Of a DNA stretch of 64,000 bases, positions 22,899 through 34,966 are shown piece after piece (the stretch's first letter is position 1; every line of letters begins with the position of its first letter). The translations under genes were made by a program, and so were the position numbers. The DNA comes from Podospora pseudoanserina. Lineage: Eukaryota; Ascomycota; Sordariomycetes; Sordariales; Podosporaceae. The DNA is taken from positions 124,001 through 188,000 of the forward strand of contig NC_085924.1 in NCBI RefSeq assembly GCF_035222485.1, given 5' to 3'. The notes under the pieces are model-generated. The model was not told the DNA's origin. It made no database searches and was given only the letters and a program-made list of their open reading frames with translations.

Positions 22899-23822
22899 AT
22901 GGCACCAGTCTATGCAGACCACCCATTCCCCCTTATCCAGACTCCTGTGTTTGCAGCGAAACAAGACCCGCATGCAAAGGTTGGACCACCTCCATCATCT
23001 GATCACCCCTAACGAAACACGCTATTCACACTTCAACTGCATGTACAGGTGGACAGCTTCGACCGTGCCGCCTCGGAAATGGCCAACGCGCACAATCTCA
23101 TGATCCGCGGCCTTAATTCCATCTATCTTCAAGCTCCACACATCACAGCTCCCGACGTAAAACCCTTTTGCCGGTACATTGCGGCTTTCACCAACCTGAT
23201 TCACGTCCACCACCACGGCGAGGAGACACATTTCTTTCCAGAGGTAGAGAGGTTGTCGGGGGTGGAGGGAATCATGGAGACGAATGTCCATCAACACGGC
23301 GTGTTCAAGAAAGGGCTACACGATCTGGAAGATTACATCAATGGTGTTCTGGCGGATAAACAGGAGTATGACGGTAAGAGGGTAGTGCAAATGATTGATG
23401 TATTTGGGAGAAGTCTCGTTGAGCATCTGCGGGATGAAATCCCTACGTTGCAGAGGTTGAGAGAGGTGGATGGAGAGGGGAGAAAGATGGCGGAGTCGAT
23501 TGAGAGGATCATGGGGGAGGAAGGGGAGAGTTCGATGGTTTGTGCCTTCTCATATACCGACTTTCTCTTTGGCGATCGACTGGCGGCTAATCAAAGGGGG
23601 TCATAGAAAGCACTTGGAATGCCTGGCATGTTGTGGTGTTTTGCCAATCTGGACATCCACTTCGAGGACGATATATGGCTGGACTGGCCTGCTGCACCGG
23701 GCCCTGTCAAGTTTCTGTATCGGAATGTGTTCTGGTGGGTTTATACTGATCTTAGGAAGTTTGGATCAGTTGACAGGAACGGCAAGCTGAGGGCTCTATA
23801 TGCTGTTCCCAAGTCAGAATAA
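22899..23822 (+). CDS. Hemerythrin/HHE cation-binding domain protein
   Basis: Three exons, 22899-22979, 23049-23537 and 23607-23822, all phase 0, giving 261 residues. The HHE four-helix bundle is clear: His in ANAHNLM, HVHHHGEETHFFPEVE, NVHQHGVF, and VEHLRDEIPTL (HxxxE) supply the di-iron ligands. The C-terminal part (GMLWCFANLD...WLDWP...FWWVYTDLRKFG) is the usual extension of the fungal family. Intracellular, no signal peptide. These proteins bind non-heme di-iron and may sense or buffer oxygen, NO or iron; the role in fungi is largely unknown. Introns are 69 bp each. Confidence 0.88.
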
Positions 23823-24763
23823 GGTAGTGTGCCTGGGGATGGGCCCACTTTGTGGACGGTTCGGTTTTGTTACTACCCCTGTTTGCCCCTATTTGCCCCC
23901 TTTATCCTCTTATTTCTTGCTGCTTTTTGGATGGACACATGGTTACATAAATATTGAATGGATCTGATTACATAGTCGGAGCAGCGATATCAACATGCAT
24001 AAGAATAGATACATGTGGACATTGCGTTACATGTTGAGGACTTAAAAGATCAGGTAATTCACACGCCTTTGATCATGTTTCAAGGCCTTTCTACCACTAG
24101 GTATCTTCTCTTATAAGACTTTTAATCAATATTTCAAGGTATTCTTGCTGTTTGTAAACTGGCCTATTGACCATCTACGAAGGCCAGTTTATGATAGTTT
24201 AGACGCTAAAGTTTCACGTGTAATGGCTGTTCAACACAAGACACCCTACCTATGCAGTCTGTGCTACAGCTTCCCACTTCAGTTCCGTCAAATCCAGTTG
24301 CGAGTGCCTACCTACCCTTCCACGGAGCCACCTAGCTAGCAATGCATGCTCGCCAATGTTGTGGCATCGGCTTGCTGCCTTCCAATTCAGGAAACTCATT
24401 ATGCCGGTTGATCTGCGCTCCCTTCTCACTCAACCCACCAAATGTCAGGTCATCTATTCCCGTCTCGATTTTCGCAATCCCCGCACTTCATGTTGCTCCC
24501 ATGCAGACTGCATCACCTGGGGGTCTGCCGTAGGAGGAGAGGAGGACATCATGCAACGTCAGACACACATAGCCGAGAAGCAAACACGGCAGTATCTGGA
24601 CCTCCTCGTATCCCGGATGCCGGCATTCGGCGGCATTGCATATCGGCCGTACAATGTCTGATAAGCCCACTGCCTTTCAACGATTCTCCTTCGAGTACAA
24701 TGAAGGTGGAGGAGCGTTTTGGTAGCCCATTGTCCCTAATTCTCGAGTTCGACTACAGAAAGC
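23823..24763. other. Intergenic with a perfect 10-bp hairpin
   Basis: Contains the 3' end of the hemerythrin gene and the promoter of the OPT transporter. A relatively AT-rich part (about 23930-24150) ends in an inverted repeat at 24155-24164 and 24182-24191. CCTACCTA-like motifs occur at about 24246 and 24311. No gene is supported. Confidence 0.55.
24155..24191. repeat. Inverted repeat, 10-bp arms, 17-nt loop
   Basis: TAAACTGGCC and GGCCAGTTTA are perfect reverse complements. This could be an RNA hairpin or a protein-binding site, or the core of a small degenerate element; sequence alone does not decide. Confidence 0.8.
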
Positions 24764-27556
24764 ATGGCAGGAAAACCCGAGGCTGTCGATCCTGACGGGA
24801 TCGGAATCATCTCGAGCCACGAAACGAGGTCATCCGATCGAGGCCCTGAAAAAACACCTGCCAAGCCCTATGAAATGGAAACACACGATGGCCAGGAGCC
24901 AGACAACATCACGGACCAGATCCCGCACTCTCTGCTCGAGGAATTGGCACCAAATGGCGAATACGAGCACATCCTCTCCAAAATCAACGCCATGTCAACG
25001 GAAGAGGCCCTAGCCATCATCCGCGAATCGCTTACTTTCCACGCCGATGACTGGAACTTTCCCACTGTCATGCGGACAAGAATGCAGAGACTGATGAAAG
25101 AGAGCCCGAAAGAGTACGGCGACTTTTATGAGCGAGATCTCAGAATCGATGCTGTCATGATGCGCTGGTCCAGCCCCTATCCGGGGGTTAGAGCTGTGGC
25201 TGAACTGACTGACAATGACTCCACCCCCGTAGAGACCATTAGGGCTTACTTTCTGGGTATATCGTGGGCTGTGATTGGGACCTTTATGGCCACGTTTTTC
25301 AACTCGAGATTTCCGAGCATCAGTACGTGTTGGCCTTCATTTATCAAAGGACATGGGGCTGACAGACACGGGCAGCTCTTAGTGGGAGTGTTATTCAGAT
25401 TCTTTTGTACCCGTGTGCAAAGGCCCTTGAGTATGTCCTTCCGGACTGGGGATTCACGGTGTTTGGGACGAGACACTCGCTCAATCCGGGGCCGTGGACG
25501 TTCAAAGAGCAAATGTTTGCGACGATTACCTACAACATCGCTATTTACACCACCAACTCGTATGGGATGGTGCGTTGACTCTTTTTCTATATTCGCCTCT
25601 CTAAAATGATGCTGATAAATACAGATCCTCGTCCAGAAGATGCCCATTTTCTACGGCCAGAGCTTTGTCAACTATGGCTACCAGCTCATGCTGACCCTGT
25701 TCGTTCAGCTCATGGGGATGGGCTTTGCAGGATATCTCCGCCGGTTCTCAGTATATCCTGTCAAAGCCCTCTGGCCCACCATCCTTCCCACCATTGCCAT
25801 GAATCGAGCATTGACCAGGCCAGAGCCCAAAGAGAACATTCACGGTTGGACCATATCCCGGTACAACTTCTTCTACGTCTGCACGGTATCCATGGCGATC
25901 TACTACTGGCTGCCGGGTTATCTTTTCACAGCCCTCTCCACCTTCAACTGGATGACCTGGATTGCTCCCGAGAACTTGACCTTGGCCATTTTGACTGGCT
26001 CATCTCTTGGGTTAGGTCTCTTTAACCCAATCACCACTTTTGACTGGAACATTGCTACATCTTCCTTTGCCGCCCTCGCCAACCCTTTCTTCGCCACAGC
26101 AACTGAATGGTGCTCCGCTTGGCTCGGAGCGGCAGTCATCCTGGCCATCTTTTACAACAACATGAATCACTCTGCCTACCTCCCCATCAACTCCAGCTCG
26201 GCCTTTGCCAACGATGGGAAACCGTACCGTGTGCAGAATGTCATCTCAGCAGACAACAAGCTCGACGAGCAGAAGTACCAAGCCTACTCCCCGCCGTTCT
26301 ACTCTGCCGGATACATCCTGACTGTCGGAGCCAACTTCGCGTTTTACCCAGTGTATTTCTTGTACATCATGGTCAACCAGTGGACGACGGTGGGCAAGGC
26401 CTATGTTGACTTTTACCAGGGGCTGAGGAGGGGGAAAGGGAACTATGAAGGGGCGATGGATGTCCATTCGAGGCTGATGAGCCGGTACCCCGAGGTGCCG
26501 GACTGGTGGTTCATCTTCATTTTGGTGGCGGCCATTGTCGTGTCGGTGATTTTCTTGAGGATATATCCACTGGAGACACCTGTGTGGCTTGTTTTCCTCA
26601 TGATAGGCATCAACATCATCTTTGCCGTCCCGCTATCTTTGTTGTCGGCCACCACGGGGACCAACCTGGGGCTTGGGAGTCTGATACAGGTGCTGACGGG
26701 GTATCTTCTGCCCGGGAACCCCAATGCTTTCTTGTTTGCGCAAACCTTGGGCAGCTGGGCGTTGGCCGGTTACGGAGACAACTATGTGCAAGATCAAAAG
26801 ATGGCCCACTATGTCAAGATCCCCCCGAGGGCCGTGTTTAGGAGCCAGATTGGGACGATCATCATCACCTGCTTTGTTGCGGTTTCGACCCAAAACTTCA
26901 TCATGGAGAACGTGAAGGGCTTGTGCGAGCCGGACCAGCCGAGCAGGTTCACCTGTGCTGCTGACGGTGCACCGCTGTATGCCAGCAGCTTGATGTGGGG
27001 ATTGCTGGGCAGCGAGAGGATGTTTGGTGCCATGTATCCGATGTTCAAGTGGTGCTTCTTGATCGGGACGGGCATCGCGGTAGTGTTTCTGGTCGGGCAG
27101 GGATACGGGCCGAAATACCTGCCGGGCATCAAAGAAAGACTGCGGGGAAGACTGAGACCAAGGACATTTGCGCAGCTTGACAGGACAATCTTTCCTTTCG
27201 TGGCCAGTCTGTTGTGGTTGAACCCCGTGTTGATCATCCACGGATTCCAACACTGGGCGCCATCCAACCTGAGCTACAAGACGCCCGGGTTCATCCTGAG
27301 TTTCATTTTCATGTACCTGCTGCCAAAATACCGGCTGGCATGGTGGGAAAAGTACAATTACGTGCTTTCTGCCTCGTTGACGGCAGGCGTCGCCATCAGC
27401 GCCCTCATCATGTTCTTTGCTGTGGGATACCACCCCGTGAAGCTGGATTGGTGGGGGAATCGGGTCAGCCACGCCGGCATGGACGGGAAGAGTGTGGGGA
27501 TCCTGCCGATTCCCGAGAAGGGGTACTTTGGACCGGAGCGGGGCCAGTTCCCGTAG
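24764..27556 (+). CDS. OPT-family oligopeptide/metal-chelate transporter
   Basis: Three exons, 24764-25322, 25376-25569 and 25625-27556, giving 894 residues. A long acidic cytoplasmic N-tail is followed by about 14-16 membrane segments. Family motifs are visible: SPYPGVRAV...DNDSTPVETIRAYFLG before TM1, LNPGPWTFKEQ (the NPG motif), KIPPRAVFRSQIGT, and LLWGLLGSER-like MWGLLGSERMFG. Members import tetra- to pentapeptides, glutathione or siderophore/metal chelates by proton symport at the plasma membrane; which one applies here is not readable. Third-position base use shifts from C to G from about 26400 on. Splice phases are 1 and 0, with introns of 53 and 55 bp. Confidence 0.93.
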
Positions 27557-28365
27557 TGTAGTCTTTAGATCTGCTGATCTTGATGTTGAGAGTGAGGCTG
27601 TTGGCAAGAGTTGGCGAGGCCTCCAGTTGCGACAGTCCACGTTTCAACCCGACATGGAATCCCGTACATAATGAGCGTGTAAGTAGTCGTGAGCTTCGCT
27701 TCAATTAGTAACATTGAGCGTATGGAACATCGCGTCGGCCTTCCTCCAGTAATAAGAATAAGTGTGGTTGGGTCTGGACCAGAGGGGCCAATGAGCACAG
27801 TCACCACGCGTCACCACCCGGCAGACGGCTCGAGTGCCGGTGCGGGGCCGGTGATTGATAACGGGCTTGGCGTCGTTCTTGACAGGAAGTGTTTGCTACG
27901 GGATAAATACTCTAGATTTGATCCCATCATCAGCCAGTTGTTCATCAAATGGTATAGATGGGTTGCCTCTGGTGGATGACAACAGAGATCATAGAGAATC
28001 AGCCAGTGTCTTCTTTTTCGTCTTCAGGAGGCAAAAACAACACTGCCTGGGTGGTGGATACAGGAGATACCGGTTAGGTGCATACCGACGGAACAGGGAC
28101 AGCAACTGATATGAAGCAACAAAGATAGCAGGTGACCAGTGACCAACAGGGTGCGTCCGGCGGTCGGCACCAGCTTCCATTCATTGAGCACAGCCACGAA
28201 CGGTGCAGAGAATCACAAGGGCCAAGACGGTGCCCCACTCTCCGTGGTGATTCGGGAGTCTGTGATTGGGCTGCTCCCCCTTCTCCAGCCCTTGGCCGAC
28301 GTTGTCCCAGCGGTCCCAAGCAGGTTCCAAGCGCTCGGCGTTAGCCTTGTTCCTCGTTGTTGGCG

Positions 28366-28398
28366 TGGCGTGAATGGCGTGGATGGCGTGGATGGCAT
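28366..28398. repeat. Short GGCGTGGAT-type minisatellite
   Basis: Three to four imperfect copies of a 9-bp unit (GGCGTGGAT, GGCGTGAAT, GGCATGG). Seen directly. Confidence 0.7.
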
Positions 28399-28444
28399 GG
28401 GAAGAAGCGTGTTCCGTGGACCGTCCCCGTGAGATCTGATCCCC

Positions 28445-28463
28445 CATTGCCCCTGGGGCAATG
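28445..28463. promoter_or_regulatory. 19-bp palindrome upstream of ATPase gene
   Basis: CATTGCCCC-T-GGGGCAATG: two perfect 9-base arms around one central base, 212 bp before the ATPase ATG. The symmetry suits a dimeric DNA-binding protein; the identity of any factor is unknown. Confidence 0.45.
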
Positions 28464-28675
28464 ATCCATTGATCCCTTGCCTCGTGCTGCTTCTTGTTGA
28501 GAGAGATCCGGCAAGGGTGCAGTTGCATGTCTTGGAACGGACCAGCATCATTTGTCATAAACCCCATGCTCTTCGCCCCCTTCCCGACTTCCTTTTATCT
28601 TCTGGAATTCTTCTCTTCTTTCCCTTGTGCATTGTCACTTCGCTGGAACATCAATCCAGAAATCACTTTTATTGA

Positions 28676-31600
28676 ATGGGGACAGAGAACGACCTTGACG
28701 TCGAGGGCCAGACGGAACCTCCTATACGTGGCCTAAAGAGTTCCAAAAACACTTCCGCTTCGGCGTCATCCCCCACCCTCGCCGGCACCGTCCGTACTGC
28801 CGGCACCGTCTCCGCTGACAGCACCCCGACTCTCCCGGGCTTCACCCCCGAGTCGGCTCATACCCTCACCGTCCCCGATGTCACCTCTCTCCTCGAGACC
28901 GACAGCCAGTATGTGTAGCTCCTGTTGTGTTGTGCTTCCCCCTTTTTTCTCCTCTCTCAAGGCCACTAACCCATCCCCCCAGAAATGGACTCGACAATAC
29001 CGAGGCTGCCCGTCGCCTGCAGCAGTATGGCCCTAACAAGGTTGAGGGTGCTAAGGGGCTATCCCTGTGGACGATTCTCCTAAGACAGGTGTCCAATAGT
29101 TTGACACTTGTCCTCGTCATCACCATGATCCTCTCCTTTGCCATCGACGACCACATCGAGGGCGGCGTCATTGCCGCCGTCATTTTGCTGAACATCGTCG
29201 TTGGCTTTGTCCAGGATTATCGTGCCGAGCAGACCATTCAGGCTCTATATGCCTTGTCTGCGCCCACGTGCAAGGTTGTCCGGTCCGGCCAGACCGAGTC
29301 TATCAAGGCCGAGCTTTTGGTTCCCGGTGACCTTGTCCGCCTCGGCGTTGGAGATGTCGTCCCGGCAGATCTGCGCCTCGTAAGCAGCATCAACTTGTCC
29401 ACCGATGAGGCACTGCTGACGGGCGAATCTCTCCCCGTCAGCAAGCATGCCGAGCTCATCCTCAAGGACCGTGATGTTCCTCTTGGTGACCGCACCAACA
29501 TGGTGTACTCGGCCAGCACTGTCACCCGCGGCCGCGCCATGGGTCTTGTTACTGCCACGGCCATGAACACAGAGGTCGGCAAGATTGCCGAGCTCCTTCG
29601 GACCACCAGGGGCAAGACTGTCGATGAGGACAGCAGCATGGTCAAGAAGATCTGGACGAAATTCCGGAACGGCTTGCGTGTTATCCTCGGCCTCGACGGC
29701 ACCCCTCTCCAGGTCACGCTGAGCAAGTTTGCTCTTCTCCTTTTCGGTCTCGCCATCATGCTGGCCATCATTGTCTTCTCTGTCAGCAAGTTCAACATCG
29801 ACGATGAGGTCCTCATCTACGGAATCTGCGTGGCTGTTGCCGTCATTCCCGAATCTCTCATTGCTGTGCTCACCATTGCCACGGCCCTCGGCACTCGTGC
29901 CATGGCCAAGGGCAATGTAGTGATTCGCAAGCTCGCCGCCCTCGAGGCCGTGGGCGGAGTGACCAACGTGTGCTCGGACAAGACGGGCACACTGACGCAG
30001 GGCAAGATGGTGGCCAAGAGCGTCTGGCTGGCTGACGGCACCGAGATCACCATTCAAAACACCAACCACCCCTTTGACCCCACGAGCGGAGACGTCCGCG
30101 TGGGTGACGTTGACTGGGTCCTCTCCGAGAAGGAGAGGAAGACGCCCGCTCAGCTTACCTCATTCCTCGAGACAGTCGCCCTGTGCAACAACTCGGCCGT
30201 CACCAAGGCTGACGCCGCTGGCCCCTACACGGCCATCGGTGAGCCCACCGAGATCGCGCTGCAGGTTCTTGCCATGAGATTCGACTCTGGCAAGCCTCAG
30301 CTCACGGCGGGGGGCAGCCACGGATTGTTGGCCGAGTACCCCTTCGACTCGTCGTGCAAGAGAATGACGGTCGTCTGCCGCGCCGACGGCTCAGACGACG
30401 CAGACAGCGCCTCTGCATACGCTTACACTAAGGGTGCCATCGAGGCCATCCTGCCTCTGATGAACGCCTCGGACGCGCTCAAGGCCGAGATTGTCACCAG
30501 AGCCGAGGCTTTGGCAGCACTAGGTCTCCGTGTTCTCTGCGTCGCTCGGAAACCCGTCGACGCCTCGCTTTTCTCTGTCGGGCCCAAAGAGGGCTCGGAA
30601 CAGAGCAACAACGGTCTCCCCGAGAGAAACACGGTCGAGTGCGATCTCGTCTTCTTGGGTCTGGCTGGTCTCTATGATCCTCCTCGTGTCGAGTCGGCTG
30701 CCGCGGTGGCCAAGTGCAAGGAAGCAGGCATCACGGTCCACATGCTTACTGGCGACCACGTCAAGACCGCCACCGCCATCGCCTACGAGATCGGCATCTT
30801 GTCTCGGGACCCTTCTGCGGCGGCTTCATCTCCCAACAGCATCATGGTTGCCAGCGCATTTGACGCCCTGACCGAAGCCGAAATCGACGCCATGCCTTCT
30901 TTGCCCCTGGTCCTTGCCAGATGCAGTCCTACCACCAAGGTCAGGATGGTGGAAGCCATGCATCGTCGCAAGGCCTTTTGTGTCATGACCGGTGATGGTG
31001 TCAACGACTCCCCCGCCCTCAAGATCAGTGATGTTGGCATTGCCATGGGTCTGAACGGCAGTGACGTGGCCAAGGAAGCGGCCGACATGGTTCTCACGGA
31101 CGATAACTTTGCCAGTATCGTCACTGCCGTGGAGGAAGGCCGTCGTCTTTTTGACAATATTCAAAAGGTATTTCTCTCTGCTCATTCTCATCAATGGAAA
31201 CATGCTGACGGTAGTAACCACAGTTCCTCCTCCATCTACTCATTTCCAACATCGCCCAGGTCATCCTACTTCTCATCGGTCTCGCCTTCAAAGACAACAA
31301 GGGCGTCTCTGTCTTCCCCTTGTCGCCGCTGGAAATCCTCTGGGCCAACCTCGTCACGTCTTCCTTCTTGGCCCTCGGCCTCGGCCTGGAAGATGCCCAG
31401 CCGGATGTCATGCAGCGCCCGCCCCACGACCTGGCCGTCGGCATCTTCACCAAGGAGCTCATCATTGACAAATTCGTCTACGGCACCGCCATGGGCGGGC
31501 TCTGTCTCGCAGCCTTCACCTCGGTGGCCTACGGCGTCTCTGGCCCCGACGGTCTGGGCGAGCTGTGCAACTCGGACTACTCGCCCGCTTGCGACCTTGC

Positions 31601-31985
31601 CTTTAGAGCCAGAGCCACCACCTTTGCCACCTTGACGTTCCTGCTGCTGGTCACTGCTTGGGAGTCGAAGCACTTCACCCGATCGCTCTTCAACATGCAC
31701 CCAGAAAAGTATTCCGGTCCGTTGTCGGTGTTCAAGACCATCTGGCAGAACAAGTTCCTGTTCGGAGCCGTGTCCGCTGGCTTCGTCATTTGCTTCCCGC
31801 TCGTCTACCTCCCCGTCGTGAACCGGACCGTGTTCAAGCATGAGGCCATCACTTGGGAGTGGGGCATCGTGGCTGCTTGTGTGGCGGCCTACATCTTGAT
31901 TGTTGAGGCGTGGAAGGCTGGAAAGAGGAGGAGATTGGGGGGGGTGCGGAACAAGAAGGCCGTGGTAGGGGTTGAGGCTGCCTGA
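28676..31985 (+). CDS. ENA-type (IID) Na+/K+-exporting P-type ATPase
   Basis: Three exons, 28676-28908, 28983-31167 and 31224-31985, giving 1059 residues. All P-ATPase marks are present: LLTGES (actuator), SDKTGTLTQ with phosphorylated Asp at about 410, MLTGDHVKTA, and TGDGVNDSPALK (hinge). The M4 motif VAVIPESLIAVLTI resembles the fungal ENA group (IP-x-SL) rather than SERCA-type IPEGLP, so sodium/potassium efflux at the plasma membrane is the best call. The N-terminus has a Ser/Thr-rich regulatory-looking tail of about 75 residues before the cation-transporter N-domain (GLDNTEAARRLQQYGPN). About ten membrane helices. Regulation by ambient pH and salt is known for the family; candidate sites are listed upstream. 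Confidence 0.92.
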
Positions 31986-32633
31986 GGCGACTTATCGTTG
32001 GTTGGGGGTATGTGGCTGCTGATGCTGTATACCTATGCACGTTGAATGATGTTGGGTAGCACGGGATGATTTACGAAATGTTGGTTGGATGACGATCATG
32101 ACGGAAAAATCTCACGAGGCCTCTCCCGGTAACCAGTCCGGAGATATGTATCTGAGTGTGTTTGTGGCTTTTCGGCTGTGTTTGGGATCACCTCTTGTTG
32201 AGTTTGCAGCCAGAGGCTTGAATGAGGTGTGGCGATAGTTTTTGTCTACTTTTTTTTCCATTTTTTTTTCTTCAGAATCTGGTCTTTTTACATAGCCATG
32301 ACCGCCTAACTCGGACACACTCTTTGCCTGACGCATTGTCAGAGCGTACTTGCGTCTTGTCTGCCTGCATACCCATCACACGCTGTGTGACCAAGAATCT
32401 CCAATAGCAATTACACGCTCAATTCAAAAGATCTACTAGCAGTACACTACCCGTATCTACGGTAGGTAGAGATTGACCACTCAAATCCCAGCACAGAAAC
32501 TCCAAACAAGTACAAGGTGGTATAGAACAATGAAAACAGCAATTCACTCCGGAATTTTTGATGCTCACTTGACAGTCCCAGCCCCATGGTGTTCAACCAT
32601 CGACATCCAACAATCCAGCCTGCAAACACAGCG
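31986..32633. other. Convergent intergenic, no gene seen
   Basis: Lies between the 3' ends of the ATPase and the methyltransferase. T-rich runs near 32250-32275 may serve 3'-end formation. No coding frame is supported. Confidence 0.6.
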
Positions 32634-34112
32634 CTAACCCCTCCGTCCGTACACGACCCAGAAATTCCAATAAGCGTGCAACCTCCTATCCCTCAAATCT
32701 TTTCTGACCGAGGCCATAAAGATCCTCACCTCATCCGCCGACCATCTAAGCACCCTGGTAAACAGAGCCAAGCTCATGCTCTCACACCCCCAGCTGAAAT
32801 TCTCGTGGGCCCACTTCCCCAGCTCCTTGTGCTTTGGATCTCTAGGCCATGTGTTGATCGGCCACTTGACCTGCCTGGCCACGATGTCCACGTACCCTGC
32901 CTCGGCCATCATGTCCGGCACTCTGTTGATGGCGTCCAGGGGAAACCCAGCTTTGTTGGCGGCATCGTGCATCAGCTCGTGCCACTTCGCCAGGGGTGAG
33001 TCGGGAGGGAGGGTGCCGTCGTCGCAGCGGATGAAGAAGTCGATGTCGTGAACCTCGGTGTAGCTGTTGGGGCCGGCAAGGAACTCGCGAGACTGGCGGA
33101 AGAATTTGGGCCAGTCCTGGAAGGCGCCGATCATGAGCTGGCAGTGGATGTAGTCGAAGCGCTGGGTGAAGTTCCACGGTTGCTCGAGGTCGTCGACTTC
33201 AAAGATGAGGTTTGGGGGGACGCACTGAGGCTGCACCGGAGCAAGGTCAACGCCGAGCACCTCTGCTTCGGGATGCTCATCAGCTAAACATGGTGTCAGT
33301 ACACTCAGTACACTGGTGTGCTCCGTAACGCAACATGAAGAAACGCACCGAACTCTATCGCCCAGATGCCTGTGCCACATCCCACATCCAGGGCCCGTTG
33401 AATGTTTTGAATAGGGGCAGTGCTGTGCTGCTTGTCCAGGGTGAGCCAGACCAAGTGACATTGGAAGTCTGTCGCAGCTGGGTTAGCTAACAGTGCCTGG
33501 TTTGCGGCCTGAAGATGTTCATACCCAATCGCTCTAGCTCTTGCTAGGTGTGTGAGATCACAGTCAGCTATGGTGTTTGCTTGTTTGAGACATGTTGGTT
33601 GGTGACGGCCAAATCCTACCTCGTCCATTGGAAGGACATATTCTGAATTTGGTTAGCTGAACGATCAAGACGGTTCGGATGCACGTCACACTCACTCGCT
33701 TCCAGGTAACCCTGGTATTGCCTGCCATGTTCCTTAACCTGCAGGATCAATTCGTCGCGAAGAGAAGTGGTGGATGAGTGAAGACTGGCAATGGCGGAAT
33801 CTCCGTCATCAAAAACGGAGTCAACCTCATCTGAGTCCTGTGCAGTTGGTTGCGTCAGCATCCCGTACCCCTTCCCCCCCGAGCGCCTGATGGGATTACA
33901 TCTGGTTGGAGCTCCTCTGCCTCGGCAATGGTGACAACGGCGGCGGTGCTCACGGGCGCATCGTCCCGAGCCGGTGGGAAGGTGGTTGCCGTTGGGCTCG
34001 AAGCCGATGATGGCTCTTTTGCGGGACTGGTCGGGGCGGCGTCGGCAGGTGTGGCGGGGTTTGTGTCGGGGGCCGTTGCTGTTAGCTTGTTGTTCTCCGC
34101 ATCGTTGGCCAT
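32634..34112 (-). CDS. LaeA-like SAM-dependent methyltransferase
   Basis: Six exons on the minus strand: 34112-33900, 33837-33696, 33642-33620, 33543-33525, 33468-33349 and 33283-32634, giving 388 residues. The model is supported by the conserved line it restores: YVLPMDEQELERLDFQCHL is split over exons 3, 4 and 5. The SAM-binding motif I is ALDVGCGTGIWAIEF, followed by ADEHPEAEVLGVDLAPVQP and FDYIHCQLM, the hallmarks of the fungal UMTA/LaeA-like class. An Ala/Pro/Thr-rich disordered N-tail precedes the fold. Members act on small molecules or affect secondary metabolism. The gene is divergent from a P450 855 bp away, so a joint tailoring role is possible. No nuclear role can be shown. Two exons are only 23 and 19 nt long. 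Confidence 0.88.
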
Positions 34113-34966
34113 TTTGCTGTTGAAGTGTACAAGGGTGTCCCCACCAGGCACACAACACGCAGAAATACGATGGAGATGGTGGGAAAGCTGGAGCTTGAAG
34201 TCGGGAAGATCACAGAGAAGAGCAGCTCTGGCAGCGGGAAAAGAAGCCAGGCGTGTTTGATGGCCAGGCGTGTGTCCCGAGACACTTTTTCGCCTCCAGG
34301 ACGGGCTGCTCGGACGGGCGACGCTTGTCTTGAAGCGGGAAGGGAACAGTGGGGAGGGAAGGACCCGAGGGTCAGGCTTGATCAATAGCGGGGGGGTTTA
34401 GCGACTGGTACCCACTGGTAGCGTGCTGCAGGCGTGTGTCTCGCTGTCGGGTGGAGATACACAAAGGTCATGAACCAACTGCCCGGTGCAGTCTGCCCGT
34501 CCCAATGTCCGAATGGGGACAAGAGCCGCCAACAGCATCCCCGGGCCCTGTCTGTGCTCCGTGCCCAGCGGTGAGGATGGGGTCCAGATGGAGACGCACA
34601 TTCCATGGAAGAGGGAGAGATAGAGGGGGATGGGGAGGTGTGTGTTGGTGATTAGGTAGTAGGTGTTGTTGGTGGTGGACTGAGGGTAAGTATTGCTGAT
34701 GTGCATCTGCATTCATTCTCCCATTCCCTCATTCCATCCATCTTATTAATTACTCTACCTACCTTCATACCTACCTTACCTGCTCCCATTTCCAATCCCG
34801 TTCCCCGGGTAAAATTAATAACTCGGCCTGCCTTGCCCTGCCCTGCCCTGCCCTGCCCTGTCCTGTCCTGTCCTGCCCGCCAACTGCCTGGTCCTTGTAC
34901 TCCTCAACGCATTTCGTTCAACAGAGCTGGAAACAGACGGCCCAGCCCACCTACCCAGCAGTACCT
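34113..34966. promoter_or_regulatory. Divergent promoter of methyltransferase and P450
   Basis: 854 bp shared 5' region. It holds a CTACCT-rich stretch (about 34754-34785) and a TGCCC/TGTCC pentamer array (about 34826-34877) close to the P450 start. No coding frame is supported. Confidence 0.55.
34826..34877. repeat. Pentanucleotide (CCTGC/CCTGT)n array
   Basis: About ten tandem pentamers, first CCTGC then three CCTGT units, 90 bp before the P450 start codon and so probably in its leader or core promoter. Confidence 0.9.

Larger units (their letters stand above)
27557..28675. promoter_or_regulatory. Promoter region of the ENA-type ATPase
   Basis: 1.1 kb without genes. It contains a near-perfect palindrome at 28445-28463, GCCAAG-type hexamers at 28221-28226 (plus) and 28291-28296 (minus) that match the PacC core GCCARG, and a short GGCGTGGAT-type tandem at about 28366-28398. 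ENA genes are often alkali-induced through PacC, which would fit, but two hexamers per kilobase are also expected by chance. Confidence 0.4.

Noticed and set aside
26633-27640. 335-codon open frame antisense to the OPT transporter
   Set aside because: Overlaps conserved transmembrane coding sequence and has no recognisable motif.
28221-28296. PacC sites as firm regulatory features
   Set aside because: GCCAAG hexamers are expected about once per kilobase by chance; kept only as a note in the promoter entry.
34826-34877. CRISPR-like direct repeats
   Set aside because: Simple pentamer tandem without spacers, in a fungal genome; the same applies to the CA, CCA/CCG and GTCT tracts.
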